From Oscillospiraceae bacterium (GTDB lineage: Bacteria; Bacillota; Clostridia; Oscillospirales; Ruminococcaceae), in assembly GCA_028692035.1 (NCBI GenBank), contig JAQUYD010000005.1:1-64000 (forward strand): a DNA stretch of 64,000 nt. The letters run 5' to 3'. Shown here piece by piece: positions 1-9,313 of the stretch. A program made the translations under genes and the position numbers. Below the pieces are notes generated by a model. The model was given only the letters and a program-made list of their open reading frames with translations. It was not told the origin of the DNA and did no database searches. Position 1 is the first letter of the stretch, and each line of letters opens with the position of its first letter.

Positions 1-126
1 GTTTGCAGGGTCTTTATTCTACCATCCCGCCGAAGCTTTGTCAAGACTTTTTTTCCGCCTCGCGGCCCCCTCGGGACAGCTTCATTAATATATCACATCC
101 CCGCTCCCCAAGTCAATACCTTTTTC

Positions 127-155
127 TTGATTTTTTTACTTTTTTTTCGTATGAT
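127..155 (+). promoter_or_regulatory. Predicted sigma-A promoter of metA
   Basis: TTGATT (127-132) and TATGAT (150-155) are separated by 17 nt, about 40 nt upstream of the metA start. The stretch from 1 to 126 holds no gene that I can support, and I see no SAM riboswitch or T-box in the short leader. Confidence 0.55.
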
Positions 156-193
156 AGAAATGTTCTTGATTTTAACATGTAGGAGGCGCATCA

Positions 194-1120
194 ATGCCTA
201 TTTGTATCCCCAACGCTCTTCCGGCGGCACAGATCTTGGAATCGGAAAATGTCTTTGTTATGAATGAGGATCGGGCTTCCCATCAGGATATCCGCCCTTT
301 AAAAATCGGCATTTTGAACCTGATGCCCACCAAAATTGTCACAGAGACCCAGCTGCTCCGGCTTTTGAGCAATACGCCTTTGCAGGTGGATATCGAATTG
401 GTACAAACCGCCACCCACGTTTCTAAAAACACATCGGCGGAGCATCTTCTTAAATTTTATAAAACCTTTGATGAAATCTGTGATGAGCGTTTCGACGGAT
501 TCATCATTACTGGCGCTCCGGTAGAGCAGATGGCATTTGAAGAGGTCGATTATTGGCCGGAACTTTGCGCTTTGATGGAGTGGACAAAAACGCATGTCTA
601 TTCTACCCTTCACATCTGCTGGGGGGCGCAGGCGGCGCTTTACTACCACCACGGGATCGGCAAATACCCCCTTGCACAAAAAATGTTTGGCGTGTTTGCA
701 CATCAGACCCTCGTGCCCCAGCACCCGCTGGTCCGCGGATTTGACGAACTGTTCTACGCCCCCCATTCCCGCCACACCACCGTGCGCACCGAGGATATTT
801 TGGCCTGCCCGCACCTAAAATTGCTGGCCTCATCGGATGAAGCCGGCGCATACCTCATCGCCAGCGAATCGGGCCGCCGTTTTTTTGTGACTGGCCATTC
901 GGAATACGACCGGGACACGTTAGCTGGAGAATATTTCCGGGATCTTCAAAAGGGCCTTCCCATCGAGGCGCCTAAGCATTACTTCAAAAGCGACGATCCC
1001 GCGCAGGAAATCCTGTACCGCTGGCGCGGCCACGCAAGCTTACTGTTTTCCAACTGGCTAAACTATTTTGTCTACCAGACCACCCCTTATGATCTGTCTG
1101 CCCTGCCCTTGGTGGACTAA
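194..1120 (+). CDS. metA: Homoserine O-acetyltransferase (MetA family)
   Basis: This enzyme acylates L-homoserine in the first committed step of methionine biosynthesis. The 308-residue length is normal for the family. The nucleophile Cys142 sits in [15 protein letters not shown], and the GHSEYD motif near residue 235 supplies the His/Glu pair of the triad. Residue 111 is Glu (GAPVEQM); in characterised MetA proteins Glu at this position favours acetyl-CoA and Gly favours succinyl-CoA, so acetyltransferase is the better call. An AGGAGG lies 8-13 nt before the ATG. The gene is monocistronic: it has its own promoter and a strong hairpin terminator shared with the convergent GNAT gene. Confidence 0.95.
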   Translation: MPICIPNALPAAQILESENVFVMNEDRASHQDIRPLKIGILNLMPTKIVTETQLLRLLSNTPLQVDIELVQTATHVSKNTSAEHLLKFYKTFDEICDERFDGFIITGAPVEQMAFEEVDYWPELCALMEWTKTHVYSTLHICWGAQAALYYHHGIGKYPLAQKMFGVFAHQTLVPQHPLVRGFDELFYAPHSRHTTVRTEDILACPHLKLLASSDEAGAYLIASESGRRFFVTGHSEYDRDTLAGEYFRDLQKGLPIEAPKHYFKSDDPAQEILYRWRGHASLLFSNWLNYFVYQTTPYDLSALPLVD

Positions 1121-1133
1121 CTTTCTTTCATCC

Positions 1134-1189
1134 AAAACGGAGCCCCGGTGCCTGCCACTTTCTCGCAGGCGCCAAGGCTCCGTTTTTTT
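1134..1189. terminator. Bidirectional terminator between metA and the GNAT gene
   Basis: A long stem built from AACGGAGCC and GGCTCCGTT, with an inner GCCTGC/GCAGGC stem, is followed by a T run on the plus strand and flanked by A residues. It ends metA transcription and probably also the convergent acetyltransferase transcript. Confidence 0.85.
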
Positions 1190-1191
1190 AC

Positions 1192-1731
1192 TTACAATGC
1201 AATCCAAAAGCGCCGGATCCGCTCCGGGCAGCCATCGTCACCCGGCACCTGCGCCTCCCCGGCAAACGTGCCGCCGCAGCGCAGAATCGTCCGCTCCGAG
1301 GCAATATTGCCCGCCTGGCAGTCCAGCAGGACCCGTTCCAGCCCGATTTTCCTGCAAACCTGCAAGGCCAGCTCCAGCATCTGCACGGCGTACCCTCTTT
1401 TTCGCTCATCTGGGCGCACCCCATAACCGATGTTTCCGCCGCTCCGGCACAAATCATTGGTCAGCCGGTGCCGCACCTGGATGGTACCGATAATTCGTCC
1501 ATCCTCTTTGCGCACCGCAAAAAAGGTGGTGGCCGGGGTCCGTTCTTCCGTCGCCGGCTGATGCTGTTGGGCGCGGATTTCCCCCAGCCATTCTTCATAA
1601 ACCGGATACCGTTCCATCCCGCTGCTGCCGTTGATATGGGATTCTCCCGCGTCTACATACGCCTGCCGGTAATCCGCTGCCTGCTTTTTCCAGCTTTCGT
1701 CTGGCAAAATCAGCTCCAAAACCTCTTGCAA
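1192..1731 (-). CDS. GNAT family N-acetyltransferase, TTG start
   Basis: This 179-residue single-domain protein belongs to the Gcn5-related acetyltransferases, which move acetyl from acetyl-CoA to an amine. The acetyl-CoA pyrophosphate loop is visible as RPDERKRGYA (about residues 107-116), preceded by the beta strand GNIGYGV. The substrate cannot be read from sequence. The start codon is TTG, supported by a GGAGG a few nucleotides upstream (about 1737-1743); no in-frame ATG fits better. It lies downstream of pfkA on the same strand but behind a terminator, so it is probably transcribed separately or by read-through. Confidence 0.8.
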   Translation of the reverse strand: MQEVLELILPDESWKKQAADYRQAYVDAGESHINGSSGMERYPVYEEWLGEIRAQQHQPATEERTPATTFFAVRKEDGRIIGTIQVRHRLTNDLCRSGGNIGYGVRPDERKRGYAVQMLELALQVCRKIGLERVLLDCQAGNIASERTILRCGGTFAGEAQVPGDDGCPERIRRFWIAL

Positions 1732-1746
1732 ACCCCCACCTCCATC

Positions 1747-1779
1747 AAAAAAGGGCGAATGATCACATCCGCCCCTTTT
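1747..1779 (-). terminator. Terminator downstream of pfkA
   Basis: On the minus strand GGGGCGGATG pairs with CATTCGCCC and is followed by TTTTTT. It lies about 20 nt after the pfkA stop and also overlaps the upstream region of the GNAT gene. Confidence 0.75.
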
Positions 1780-1797
1780 GGAACATTCAAATGGAAC

Positions 1798-2769
1798 TTA
1801 CAGCGCAATATCCTGCGCAATCTTCAAAAGATTCATATCCACCGATTTTTTCATACTCAACGCCTCAAGGATATCGTAATCGGTCACCTTGCCGTCTTTG
1901 GTCACTACAACCCGGTTGCCGACGCCTTTTTTCAGCAACTCCACCGCATAATAGCCCATCTCGCTGGCGATGACACGGTCACGCAACGTCGGGGAACCGC
2001 CGCGCTGGATATGGCCCAGCACCGTAGCGCGGGACTCTACGCCGGTCTTTTCCTCAATCTCTTGCGCCAATTCGTGGGAATGGCCAACGCCCTCCGCCAC
2101 CATAACGATAAAATGCTGCTTGCCCGTTTTCTGTGAAGCTTTGATTTTGGCCACGATATCGCGGTCTACGTCAAACGGGATCTCTGGGATCAGAATTGCA
2201 ATGGCGCCGCAGGCCAACCCAGTGTTGACCGCAATATGGCCGGCGCCCCTGCCCATCACCTCGACCACCGAACAGCGGTCATGGGATTGGGAGGTGTCGC
2301 GCAAACGGTCTACGTTCTCAACCACGGTGTTCATCGCCGTGTCATAGCCGATGGTATAATCGGAGGAGGCAATATCGTTATCAATGGTGCCAGGAATGCC
2401 CACGCAGGGGATCCCGCGCAGGGAAAGGTCTCTTGCGCCGCGGAAAGAACCGTCGCCGCCGATGACGACTACGCCATCCAACCCCGCCTCAATGCAGGTC
2501 TGTTTTGCTTTTTCAATGCCGGCCTCTTCTTTAAATTCCAAGCAACGGGCAGTATAAAGAACCGTGCCGCCTTTTTGCAGGATATCCGAAACGGAGCGCA
2601 GGTTCATCTCGACCATGTCTCCGTTAATAAGGCCATTGTAGCCACGGCGGATACCCAAAACGCGCATCCCTTTGCCGATGCCCGCGCGAACGACCGCGCG
2701 AATTGCGGCGTTCATGCCGGGCGCATCACCGCCGCTTGTCAAAACGCCAATGGTTTTTACCTGATTCAT
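1798..2769 (-). CDS. pfkA: ATP-dependent 6-phosphofructokinase
   Basis: This cytoplasmic enzyme phosphorylates fructose 6-phosphate to fructose 1,6-bisphosphate, the committed step of glycolysis. The 323-residue length fits the bacterial group I ATP enzyme. The N-terminal nucleotide loop is TSGGDAPGMN (11-20), GGDGS spans 104-108 and PGTIDND spans 126-132. Gly rather than Asp in GGDGS, and Gly rather than Lys before TIDND, mark the ATP form and not the pyrophosphate form. An AGGAGG precedes the ATG. The gene follows dnaE but has its own well-formed promoter at 2846-2874. A pyruvate kinase gene, its common partner, is not next to it. Confidence 0.96.
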   Translation of the reverse strand: MNQVKTIGVLTSGGDAPGMNAAIRAVVRAGIGKGMRVLGIRRGYNGLINGDMVEMNLRSVSDILQKGGTVLYTARCLEFKEEAGIEKAKQTCIEAGLDGVVVIGGDGSFRGARDLSLRGIPCVGIPGTIDNDIASSDYTIGYDTAMNTVVENVDRLRDTSQSHDRCSVVEVMGRGAGHIAVNTGLACGAIAILIPEIPFDVDRDIVAKIKASQKTGKQHFIVMVAEGVGHSHELAQEIEEKTGVESRATVLGHIQRGGSPTLRDRVIASEMGYYAVELLKKGVGNRVVVTKDGKVTDYDILEALSMKKSVDMNLLKIAQDIAL

Positions 2770-2845
2770 ATTCCTAACCTCCTAATCATGATCGGAAGAT
2801 TTCCACAACCTGTTTTATAATGTCATAAAACCAAATTCAAAGTTT

Positions 2846-2874
2846 ATTATAGTATAATCAATTTTTGATTTCAA
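2846..2874 (-). promoter_or_regulatory. Predicted sigma-A promoter of pfkA
   Basis: Read on the minus strand, TTGAAA (2869-2874) and TATAAT (2846-2851) are separated by exactly 17 nt. This sits in an AT-rich gap between dnaE and pfkA, about 77 nt before the start codon. Confidence 0.7.
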
Positions 2875-2963
2875 CTGTTTTTTGCATAAAAAATAGGGTT
2901 TTCATGCATTTTACGCCTATTTTGTCAAATTTTTACCATCTTTACACCGGCTTCGCCTGTTTT

Positions 2964-5900
2964 TCACTCCACCAGTTTTACATTGCCTTCCCCCAGTACC
3001 TCCGCCAGCTGCTGCAACAGCACTTCATTGGCGAAAACCCACATAGACCGGGGCGCAAGGCTTACCTTCTGCGTATCCTGGAAAAAGACGTATACCGGCG
3101 TCTCCCCCTCAAAGATTTCCAACAGGTTCTGTACCTTTTCCATGGGTCCGCCCTGGCGGGCGGGCACCTTTAGATACAGGCCAGGCCGTTTTCCATTTGC
3201 CGGCGCCGCGGCGGGCACAGACGGCTTCGCCGGTGCCGGCCGTCCCCGGAAAGCCATCCGCTCTTCAATGGTCGCCACCCGTTCGCACAGAAGCTTCGGC
3301 TCTTCTTCCTCCCGCACGCTGATGCGACCAGAAAGAACCACCACGGAACCTGTGTTGAGCAGCTGCCCGTACCGCTGTAGCGTTTTGGGGAACACCAGCA
3401 CCTCTACGGAACCGGTGGTATCTTCCACCGTTAAAAAGGCCATGGTATCCCCACTGCGGGTGGCCTTGGACTGACGCGCACTGATGATACAGAGAATATC
3501 CACCTGTTTGTTATCGTATTCCTCTAGCGCCACATGGGAGATCTTGGCTGTCCCCAGCTTGGGGATTAAGTCGGCATATTCCCCCAGCGGATGGCCGGAC
3601 AGGTACATGCCGGTGACCTCTTTTTCCAGGTTCAACCGGTCCATAAATGGGAAATCCTCCATTTCAGGAAAAGCATATTCCTCCGGCTGCGCGTCCGCCA
3701 TCGTGTCAAAAAAGCCCAGCTGCCCCTCCAGATTTTTCTGTTTGACTGCGTCCAGGCTGCTAGAAATCGCCTCGTACCCCGCCAGCAGCTGGCGGCGGTT
3801 TGGATTCATCCTGTCAAAGGCGCCGCATTTAATCAAACTTTCCATTGCCCGGCGGTTGAGATCCCGCCCATGCATCCGCTCACAAAAATCATGAAACGTC
3901 CGAAAGGGTGCGCTTTCCCGCTCGCGCACAATCTCCGCAATCACGTTGCGGCCCAGGTTCTTGATGGCCAAAAGCCCAAACCGGATTCCTTCGTCCGATA
4001 CTGTAAAGCCCATGCCGCTTTCGGCAATATCCGGCGGCAGCACCGGGATCTTTAGACGGACACATTCCTCGATATAGCCGGTGACCTTTGAAGTGGCATC
4101 CAAAACGCTGGTCAACAGCGCTGCCATAAACTCCTTGGGATAATGGCATTTGAGGTATGCCGTTTGATAAGCCACCACCGCGTACGCCGCCGCGTGGCTT
4201 TTATTAAAGGCGTAGGAGGCAAAGCTGGACATCTCGTTAAAAATATCGCCGGCAATCTCCTCGCTGACGCCGTTGTGCACGCAGCCCTTGACCTGGCATG
4301 CGCCGTCTTCGCCGTACAACCCATAAATAAAGTTTTGCCGTTCTTTTTGCATAACATCGGCTTTTTTCTTGCTCATGGCCCGGCGCACCAGGTCGGCGCG
4401 GCCATAGGAAAAACCGGCTAGCTCCCGGCAGATCTGCATGACCTGCTCTTGATAGACGATGCAGCCATAGGTCACGTCCAAAATCGATGCCAGCTTCGGG
4501 TGCCTGTAGGTCACCTTCTCCGGGTGATGCCGGTTTTCGATGTATTTGGGGATCGAATCCATAGGCCCTGGTCGGTACAGGGAGATAACCGCGATCAAAT
4601 CCTCAATGGATTCCGGCCCCAGCCCCACCAACACATTGCGCATTCCGCCGGACTCGAACTGGAACACCCCTTCGGTTAGCCCTGCCGATAGCATCTGAAA
4701 AACCTTCTCGTCGTCCGGCGGGATTTGGCCGATGGAAAAATCCGGCTGGTACGCCTGGACCATCTTTTCCGCGTCGCTGATGACCGTCAGGGTCCTCAGA
4801 CCCAAAAAGTCCATCTTTAAAAGGCCCAGCTCTTCCAGGGTGGTCATGGGGAACTGGGTCAGGATCGCCTCATCGTTTTTTTGCACCGGCACATAGGTAT
4901 CCACCGGGTCGTGGGTGATAACCACCCCCGCCGCATGGGTGGAGGCGTGCCGGGGCATTCCCTCCAGCTTGCGGGCCATATCAATCAATTCGTGGATGGT
5001 GGGGTCCGTATCGTACTGCTGCTTAAAATCCTTGGAAGCGGTCAGCGCTTTGTCCAGCGTCATATGCAGCTCATTGGGCACAAGCTTTGCCACCGCGTCC
5101 ACCTGGGCATAGGGAATGGCCATTGCCCGCCCCACATCCCGGATGGCCCCGCGGGCAGCCATGGTGCCGAAGGTGATGATCTGGGCCACATGGTCGGCGC
5201 CGTATTTGGAAACCACATAGTCAATGACCAGCTGGCGCTTTTCATAGCAAAAATCAATGTCGAAATCCGGCATGGAAACTCGCTCCGGGTTTAAAAACCG
5301 CTCAAACAGCAGATTATAACGGATCGGGTCGATGCCGGTAATACCAATGCAGTACGCGCAAAGACTCCCGGCACCGGAACCGCGCCCCGGGCCAACCGGA
5401 ATGTCATGGGTCTTGGCGTAACGGATAAAATCGTGGACGATCAGATAGTAGTCCACATAACCCATTTTGATGATGATCCCCAGCTCATATTCCAACCGGT
5501 CGTGGATCTGCTGGGGCGGTTTTTCTCCATAATAGCGAGCCATGCCCTCGTAGCACATGCGCTTAAAATAGGTGACATTGTCCTCGTCGGTCGGCGCCTT
5601 AAAATAAGGCAGCTTGGTCACGCCGAAGGTAAAGTCCAACTGGCATTGCTCTGCAATCTTCGCCGTATTTTCCAGCGCTTCCGGGTGGGCGGCGAACATC
5701 GCCTCCATCTCCTCCCGGCTTTTGAGATAAAACTCCTGGGTCTGGAACTCCATGTCCGATTTGTCGTTGACCGTGTGGTTGGTCTGAATACAGACCAGCA
5801 CGCTCTGGGCCCGGTGATCCTCTTTCTGAATATAATGGACGTCGTTGGTGGCCACCAGCGGGATCCCCGTTTCTTCAGCAAGCCGGTACAGGTCGGGCAG

Positions 5901-6458
5901 GATCTGCTTTTGCTCTAAAATGCCGTGATCCTGGATCTCCAGATAATAGTTTTCCGCACCGAAAATATCCCGATATAGCAGCGCCGTTTCTTTCGCGGCA
6001 TTATAATCTTTTTCCATCAGCCGCCGGGGAATTTGCCCCGCCAGACAGGCAGACAGGCAAATAAGCCCCTCGTGGTGGGCTCGCAACAGCTCCAGATCCA
6101 CCCGGGGCTTGGAATAAAAACCCTCTACCGAAGCTTTTGACACCATGGCGATCAGGTTTTGGTAGCCGGTCTCATTTTTGCACAGCAGCACCAGATGGTA
6201 GGGGCCGGAATCAATGCGGTGTACCTTATCAAAACGGGTTCGTGGGGCGACATAAACTTCGCAGCCGATCACCGGCCGGATCCCCTGTTTTTTACATTCT
6301 TTGTAAAAATCGATCACGCCGTACATCACGCCGTGATCCGTAATGGCCAGGGCCGTCTGCCCCAGCGCTTTGGCGCGGGCCACCAACGCCGGAATCCGGC
6401 AGGCGCCGTCCAGCAGGCTGTATTCCGTATGTACATGCAGATGAACGAAACTCTCCAT
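2964..6458 (-). CDS. dnaE: DNA polymerase III alpha subunit (DnaE)
   Basis: This is a replicative DNA polymerase subunit of the C family, 1164 residues from the chosen start. The N-terminal PHP domain opens with HLHVHTEYSLLDG (residues 6-18). The polymerase active-site motif PDFDIDF lies near residue 398, and GPGRGSGAGSL precedes it. The C-terminus carries the helix-hairpin-helix and OB-fold region. There is no exonuclease insertion, so this is DnaE and not PolC. The start used is the ATG at 6458, with AAGGAGG six nucleotides upstream; an in-frame start 21 nt earlier has no ribosome-binding site. It is the last gene of the hprK-glcK-murB-rapZ-whiA-dnaE run. Confidence 0.96.
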   Translation of the reverse strand: MESFVHLHVHTEYSLLDGACRIPALVARAKALGQTALAITDHGVMYGVIDFYKECKKQGIRPVIGCEVYVAPRTRFDKVHRIDSGPYHLVLLCKNETGYQNLIAMVSKASVEGFYSKPRVDLELLRAHHEGLICLSACLAGQIPRRLMEKDYNAAKETALLYRDIFGAENYYLEIQDHGILEQKQILPDLYRLAEETGIPLVATNDVHYIQKEDHRAQSVLVCIQTNHTVNDKSDMEFQTQEFYLKSREEMEAMFAAHPEALENTAKIAEQCQLDFTFGVTKLPYFKAPTDEDNVTYFKRMCYEGMARYYGEKPPQQIHDRLEYELGIIIKMGYVDYYLIVHDFIRYAKTHDIPVGPGRGSGAGSLCAYCIGITGIDPIRYNLLFERFLNPERVSMPDFDIDFCYEKRQLVIDYVVSKYGADHVAQIITFGTMAARGAIRDVGRAMAIPYAQVDAVAKLVPNELHMTLDKALTASKDFKQQYDTDPTIHELIDMARKLEGMPRHASTHAAGVVITHDPVDTYVPVQKNDEAILTQFPMTTLEELGLLKMDFLGLRTLTVISDAEKMVQAYQPDFSIGQIPPDDEKVFQMLSAGLTEGVFQFESGGMRNVLVGLGPESIEDLIAVISLYRPGPMDSIPKYIENRHHPEKVTYRHPKLASILDVTYGCIVYQEQVMQICRELAGFSYGRADLVRRAMSKKKADVMQKERQNFIYGLYGEDGACQVKGCVHNGVSEEIAGDIFNEMSSFASYAFNKSHAAAYAVVAYQTAYLKCHYPKEFMAALLTSVLDATSKVTGYIEECVRLKIPVLPPDIAESGMGFTVSDEGIRFGLLAIKNLGRNVIAEIVRERESAPFRTFHDFCERMHGRDLNRRAMESLIKCGAFDRMNPNRRQLLAGYEAISSSLDAVKQKNLEGQLGFFDTMADAQPEEYAFPEMEDFPFMDRLNLEKEVTGMYLSGHPLGEYADLIPKLGTAKISHVALEEYDNKQVDILCIISARQSKATRSGDTMAFLTVEDTTGSVEVLVFPKTLQRYGQLLNTGSVVVLSGRISVREEEEPKLLCERVATIEERMAFRGRPAPAKPSVPAAAPANGKRPGLYLKVPARQGGPMEKVQNLLEIFEGETPVYVFFQDTQKVSLAPRSMWVFANEVLLQQLAEVLGEGNVKLVE

Positions 6459-6506
6459 ACGCCGCCTCCTTCTTTCCATCGTCCGCCGTCCGTTTTCCTT
6501 GCGGAC

Positions 6507-7463
6507 TCATTTTTTCTCCGACTCTTCCCTGGCGGGCCTGTCCCCTTTTTGCTGTTCCATCAGCTGATTGTAGATCCCAGACAGCCGCTTCAAACGATGG
6601 TTGACCCCGGAACGGGTCAGCGGCTGGGACAATGCCTCTCCCAGCTCCCGCAGGGACATTTCCGGATTCTCTGCCCGCAGTTCCGCGATCTCCCGCAAAT
6701 CCTCCGGCAGAAAGACTAGCCCCTTGTGGTTTAAAATGTATTCGATCTCCTCCACCTGTACAGAGGAGGCATTAATCGTCTTTTCCATGTTGGCAAACTC
6801 GCAGTTCTGGACCCGGTTCACCTGATTTCGGATGCTCTTATAGATTTTGACATTCATAATCTCCAAGCTCAGTTCTCCCGCGCCCATAAAACCCAGCAGA
6901 TCCTCAATCTCACCGCTGTCCTTTAGGTAGGCCACAAAATTGCCCCGCCGGGGAAAATTTTTCGGCTCTACCCGTATGGTGGACAAAATCCGGACAAGCC
7001 CCATACATAGCTCCTGATCCGGCACCACAAATTCCAAATGGTAGCTTTTGCGCGGATCCACCATGCTGCCGCAGGCTACAAAGGCACCGGCTACAAATGC
7101 GCCCAGTTCCTCCTCGCTTTGCACCTGCTCCAGGTTCATCACCGGTGCCGGACTTTGATCGTAACCGAAAAAACGCAGGATTTTTTCCCGGTCATCCTGA
7201 TCGTCCACTGTGGCGCAGAAAAAACTTTTGCCATTTTTGTTTTTGTATTCGTTCACCGAAATGGTGGCTTCCAGCCCGATCAGCCCAAAAATACTGTCGG
7301 CATATAACTCCGCCACCTCTTTGTTTTCCGTTTGTAAAAGCATCTTCTGGGCCCCGAACGCCTTTGAAAAGCGCAGCAGTCCGTGAGTCCTGGCCCGCAG
7401 CAATCGAACGTCGTCATACCGCTGGTGTAAAAGCTGCCGTTTCAGCTCGTTTGCAAAGGACAC
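6507..7463 (-). CDS. whiA: Sporulation/cell-division regulator WhiA, GTG start
   Basis: WhiA proteins combine a degenerate LAGLIDADG homing-endonuclease fold with a C-terminal helix-turn-helix. In Gram-positive bacteria they influence division and, in actinomycetes, sporulation. Here the 318 residues include the family pattern GAFVAGAFVACGSMVDP (about 130-150) and an HTH near MSLRELGEALSQPLTRSGVNH (about 272-293). The start is GTG at 7463, seven nucleotides after GGGGG. It follows rapZ directly, which is the conserved arrangement, but yvcK, normally between the two, is absent. The C-terminal tail is Lys/Glu-rich. Confidence 0.93.
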   Translation of the reverse strand: MSFANELKRQLLHQRYDDVRLLRARTHGLLRFSKAFGAQKMLLQTENKEVAELYADSIFGLIGLEATISVNEYKNKNGKSFFCATVDDQDDREKILRFFGYDQSPAPVMNLEQVQSEEELGAFVAGAFVACGSMVDPRKSYHLEFVVPDQELCMGLVRILSTIRVEPKNFPRRGNFVAYLKDSGEIEDLLGFMGAGELSLEIMNVKIYKSIRNQVNRVQNCEFANMEKTINASSVQVEEIEYILNHKGLVFLPEDLREIAELRAENPEMSLRELGEALSQPLTRSGVNHRLKRLSGIYNQLMEQQKGDRPAREESEKK

Positions 7464-7475
7464 GCCGTTTCCCCC

Positions 7476-8348
7476 TTATATCGTCTTGACCTTCCGGATA
7501 TCCCGATGGCTGACGAACACATTTTCCTTATCCGCTTGCAGCGCCTGCGCGACCCTCCATGCAAAGGATACCGACCGGTGCTTGCCGCCGGTACAGCCAA
7601 AAGCCACGACCAGCTGGCGTTTCCCTTCCTTCTCATACAGTGGGATGGTGAAATTCAAAAGATCCTGGATTTTTTGGTATAGCTGCTGCGCTTCCGCGTG
7701 GGAGAAAACATAGTCCCGCACCTCCTGATCCAAGCCCGTTTTATTCTTTAACCCTGGCACATAGAACGGATTGGGCAGGCAGCGCACATCGAACACCAGA
7801 TCCGCGTCCGATGGAATGCCATATTTAAAGCCAAAAGAGGTGCAGGTAATGAGCATTTTCTCCTTCTGTTCCTTTAAAAAAAGCGCCACCACCTGCTCTT
7901 TCAGCTGCGCCGTGCTCAAAAGGGAGGTGTCGATCACATAATCGGCCTGATCCAGCGCCGGGCGTAAAAGGGTCCGTTCCTCTGCCAATGCGTCCTGCAT
8001 ACTGGGATGATCCTCGTCCAGCAGCGGGTGCTTACGGCGGGTCTCCTTGTAACGGGTGACGATCACGTCGTCCCGCGCGTCCAAATAAAGGATGCTATAA
8101 GCATACCCCATCTCCTTTAGCTGTTCCAATCCCCGAAACAGGTCGCTGAACATTTTTCCGCCGCGGGAGTCCACCACAATGGCGATTTTTTCGGGGAACT
8201 GCCCTTCCTGCCCCTGGCGCAGTTGAAAAAAATGGACCAGCAGCTTTGGCGGCATGTTATCCACGCAATAATAACCGATATCCTCCAGCGCGTTGACTGC
8301 CTGGGATTTTCCAGCGCCGGACATGCCTGTGACCACGACAAACCGCAT
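7476..8348 (-). CDS. rapZ: RNase adapter/nucleotide-binding protein RapZ (YvcJ)
   Basis: RapZ/YvcJ proteins are P-loop NTPases. In E. coli the protein delivers GlmZ small RNA to RNase E; in Bacillus the homologue affects competence. The 290-residue protein begins at the Walker A motif GMSGAGKS (8-15), and the C-terminal domain contains the family signature FGCTGGKHRSV. The start at 8348 is chosen because GAGGAGG lies six nucleotides upstream; a longer reading frame would overlap murB and has no ribosome-binding site. It lies between murB and whiA. The Clostridia target is not known from sequence. Confidence 0.94.
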   Translation of the reverse strand: MRFVVVTGMSGAGKSQAVNALEDIGYYCVDNMPPKLLVHFFQLRQGQEGQFPEKIAIVVDSRGGKMFSDLFRGLEQLKEMGYAYSILYLDARDDVIVTRYKETRRKHPLLDEDHPSMQDALAEERTLLRPALDQADYVIDTSLLSTAQLKEQVVALFLKEQKEKMLITCTSFGFKYGIPSDADLVFDVRCLPNPFYVPGLKNKTGLDQEVRDYVFSHAEAQQLYQKIQDLLNFTIPLYEKEGKRQLVVAFGCTGGKHRSVSFAWRVAQALQADKENVFVSHRDIRKVKTI

Positions 8349-8377
8349 TGGGAACCTCCTCTTTTCTTTGGACCAGG

Positions 8378-9286
8378 TTACAACTGGCGCAGTTCGCACT
8401 CCAGCCGGTAACCGGTCTGTTCTTCCACCGTATTTTGGATCTCCCTAATCAGCTGCGTTACCTCCCGGGAGGACGCGCCGCCCGTGTTGACAATAAAGCC
8501 CGCGTGTTTTTCGCTCACCTGTGCGCCGCCGATCCGGCGCCCCTTTAGACCGCACTGCTCAATCAACGCGCCGGCATAATTGCCCTGGGGCCGCTTGAAT
8601 ACCGACCCTGCGCTGGGATATTCCAACGGTTGTTTTTCCTTTCGCCGCGCCATCAGTTCTTCCATAGTTTCCCGGATTTTTTCCGGATCGCCGGCGCGCA
8701 ACTGCAGCTTGACCTTCGTAATGCACCATTCCTTATCGGAAAATACACTGCGCCGGTATCCCAGCTGCATTTCGGCCGCCTCAATGGACCGCGCGTTGCC
8801 CATCTGGTCCACATATTCGGCGGACACCACGACATCCTTCATTTCACCACCGTAAGCCCCGGCATTCATAAACAGCGCGCCGCCGAGGTTCCCCGGGATC
8901 CCCCAGCCGAATTCCAGACCGGTCAGCCCCTCTCTCTGGGCAAACGCCGCCGCCGCAGAAAGGGAAGCGCCAGCCGCGCAAATCAGCTCGCCTGGATGAA
9001 GGGAACGGCGGATATAAGAAAAGTTGGGCCCCATCTGGATCACCACGCCAGAAACGCCGCCATCTGGCACTAACAGGTTGGAACCGTTCCCGATCACCTG
9101 CCAGCGGATTCCATTGGCCGCGCAGAATTGCACCAGCAGCGCAATCTGCCGCTCGTCATATGGGCGAACCAATACATCGCACGGCCCTCCAATTTGGAAG
9201 GTGGTATACTCCTTCATCGGCGCGTTTAAAATATATTCGCACTCCAGATTCTGGCACAGAGAAGTCAATTTTAAAAGGTCGGTCAT
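8378..9286 (-). CDS. murB: UDP-N-acetylenolpyruvoylglucosamine reductase
   Basis: MurB reduces UDP-GlcNAc-enolpyruvate to UDP-MurNAc using NADPH and FAD, the second step of peptidoglycan precursor synthesis. The 302-residue protein has the FAD-binding elements NTTFQIGG-like (here YTTFQIGGP, 27-35), VIGNGSNLL and GIPGNLGGALFMNAGAYGGE. The C-terminal substrate domain has YPSAGSVFKRP and carries the catalytic Ser; it matches type II MurB. It is embedded in the hprK operon, 27 nt after the glucokinase gene and 29 nt before rapZ. Its pathway partner murA lies elsewhere in this window (29575-30864). Confidence 0.95.
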   Translation of the reverse strand: MTDLLKLTSLCQNLECEYILNAPMKEYTTFQIGGPCDVLVRPYDERQIALLVQFCAANGIRWQVIGNGSNLLVPDGGVSGVVIQMGPNFSYIRRSLHPGELICAAGASLSAAAAFAQREGLTGLEFGWGIPGNLGGALFMNAGAYGGEMKDVVVSAEYVDQMGNARSIEAAEMQLGYRRSVFSDKEWCITKVKLQLRAGDPEKIRETMEELMARRKEKQPLEYPSAGSVFKRPQGNYAGALIEQCGLKGRRIGGAQVSEKHAGFIVNTGGASSREVTQLIREIQNTVEEQTGYRLECELRQL

Positions 9287-9313
9287 AAGCCGGCTTTCCC
9301 CCTTTTTAATGGT

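Noticed and set aside
299-814. 171-codon frame antisense to metA
   Set aside because: It is a shadow of the metA coding sequence, has no ribosome-binding site and no family features.
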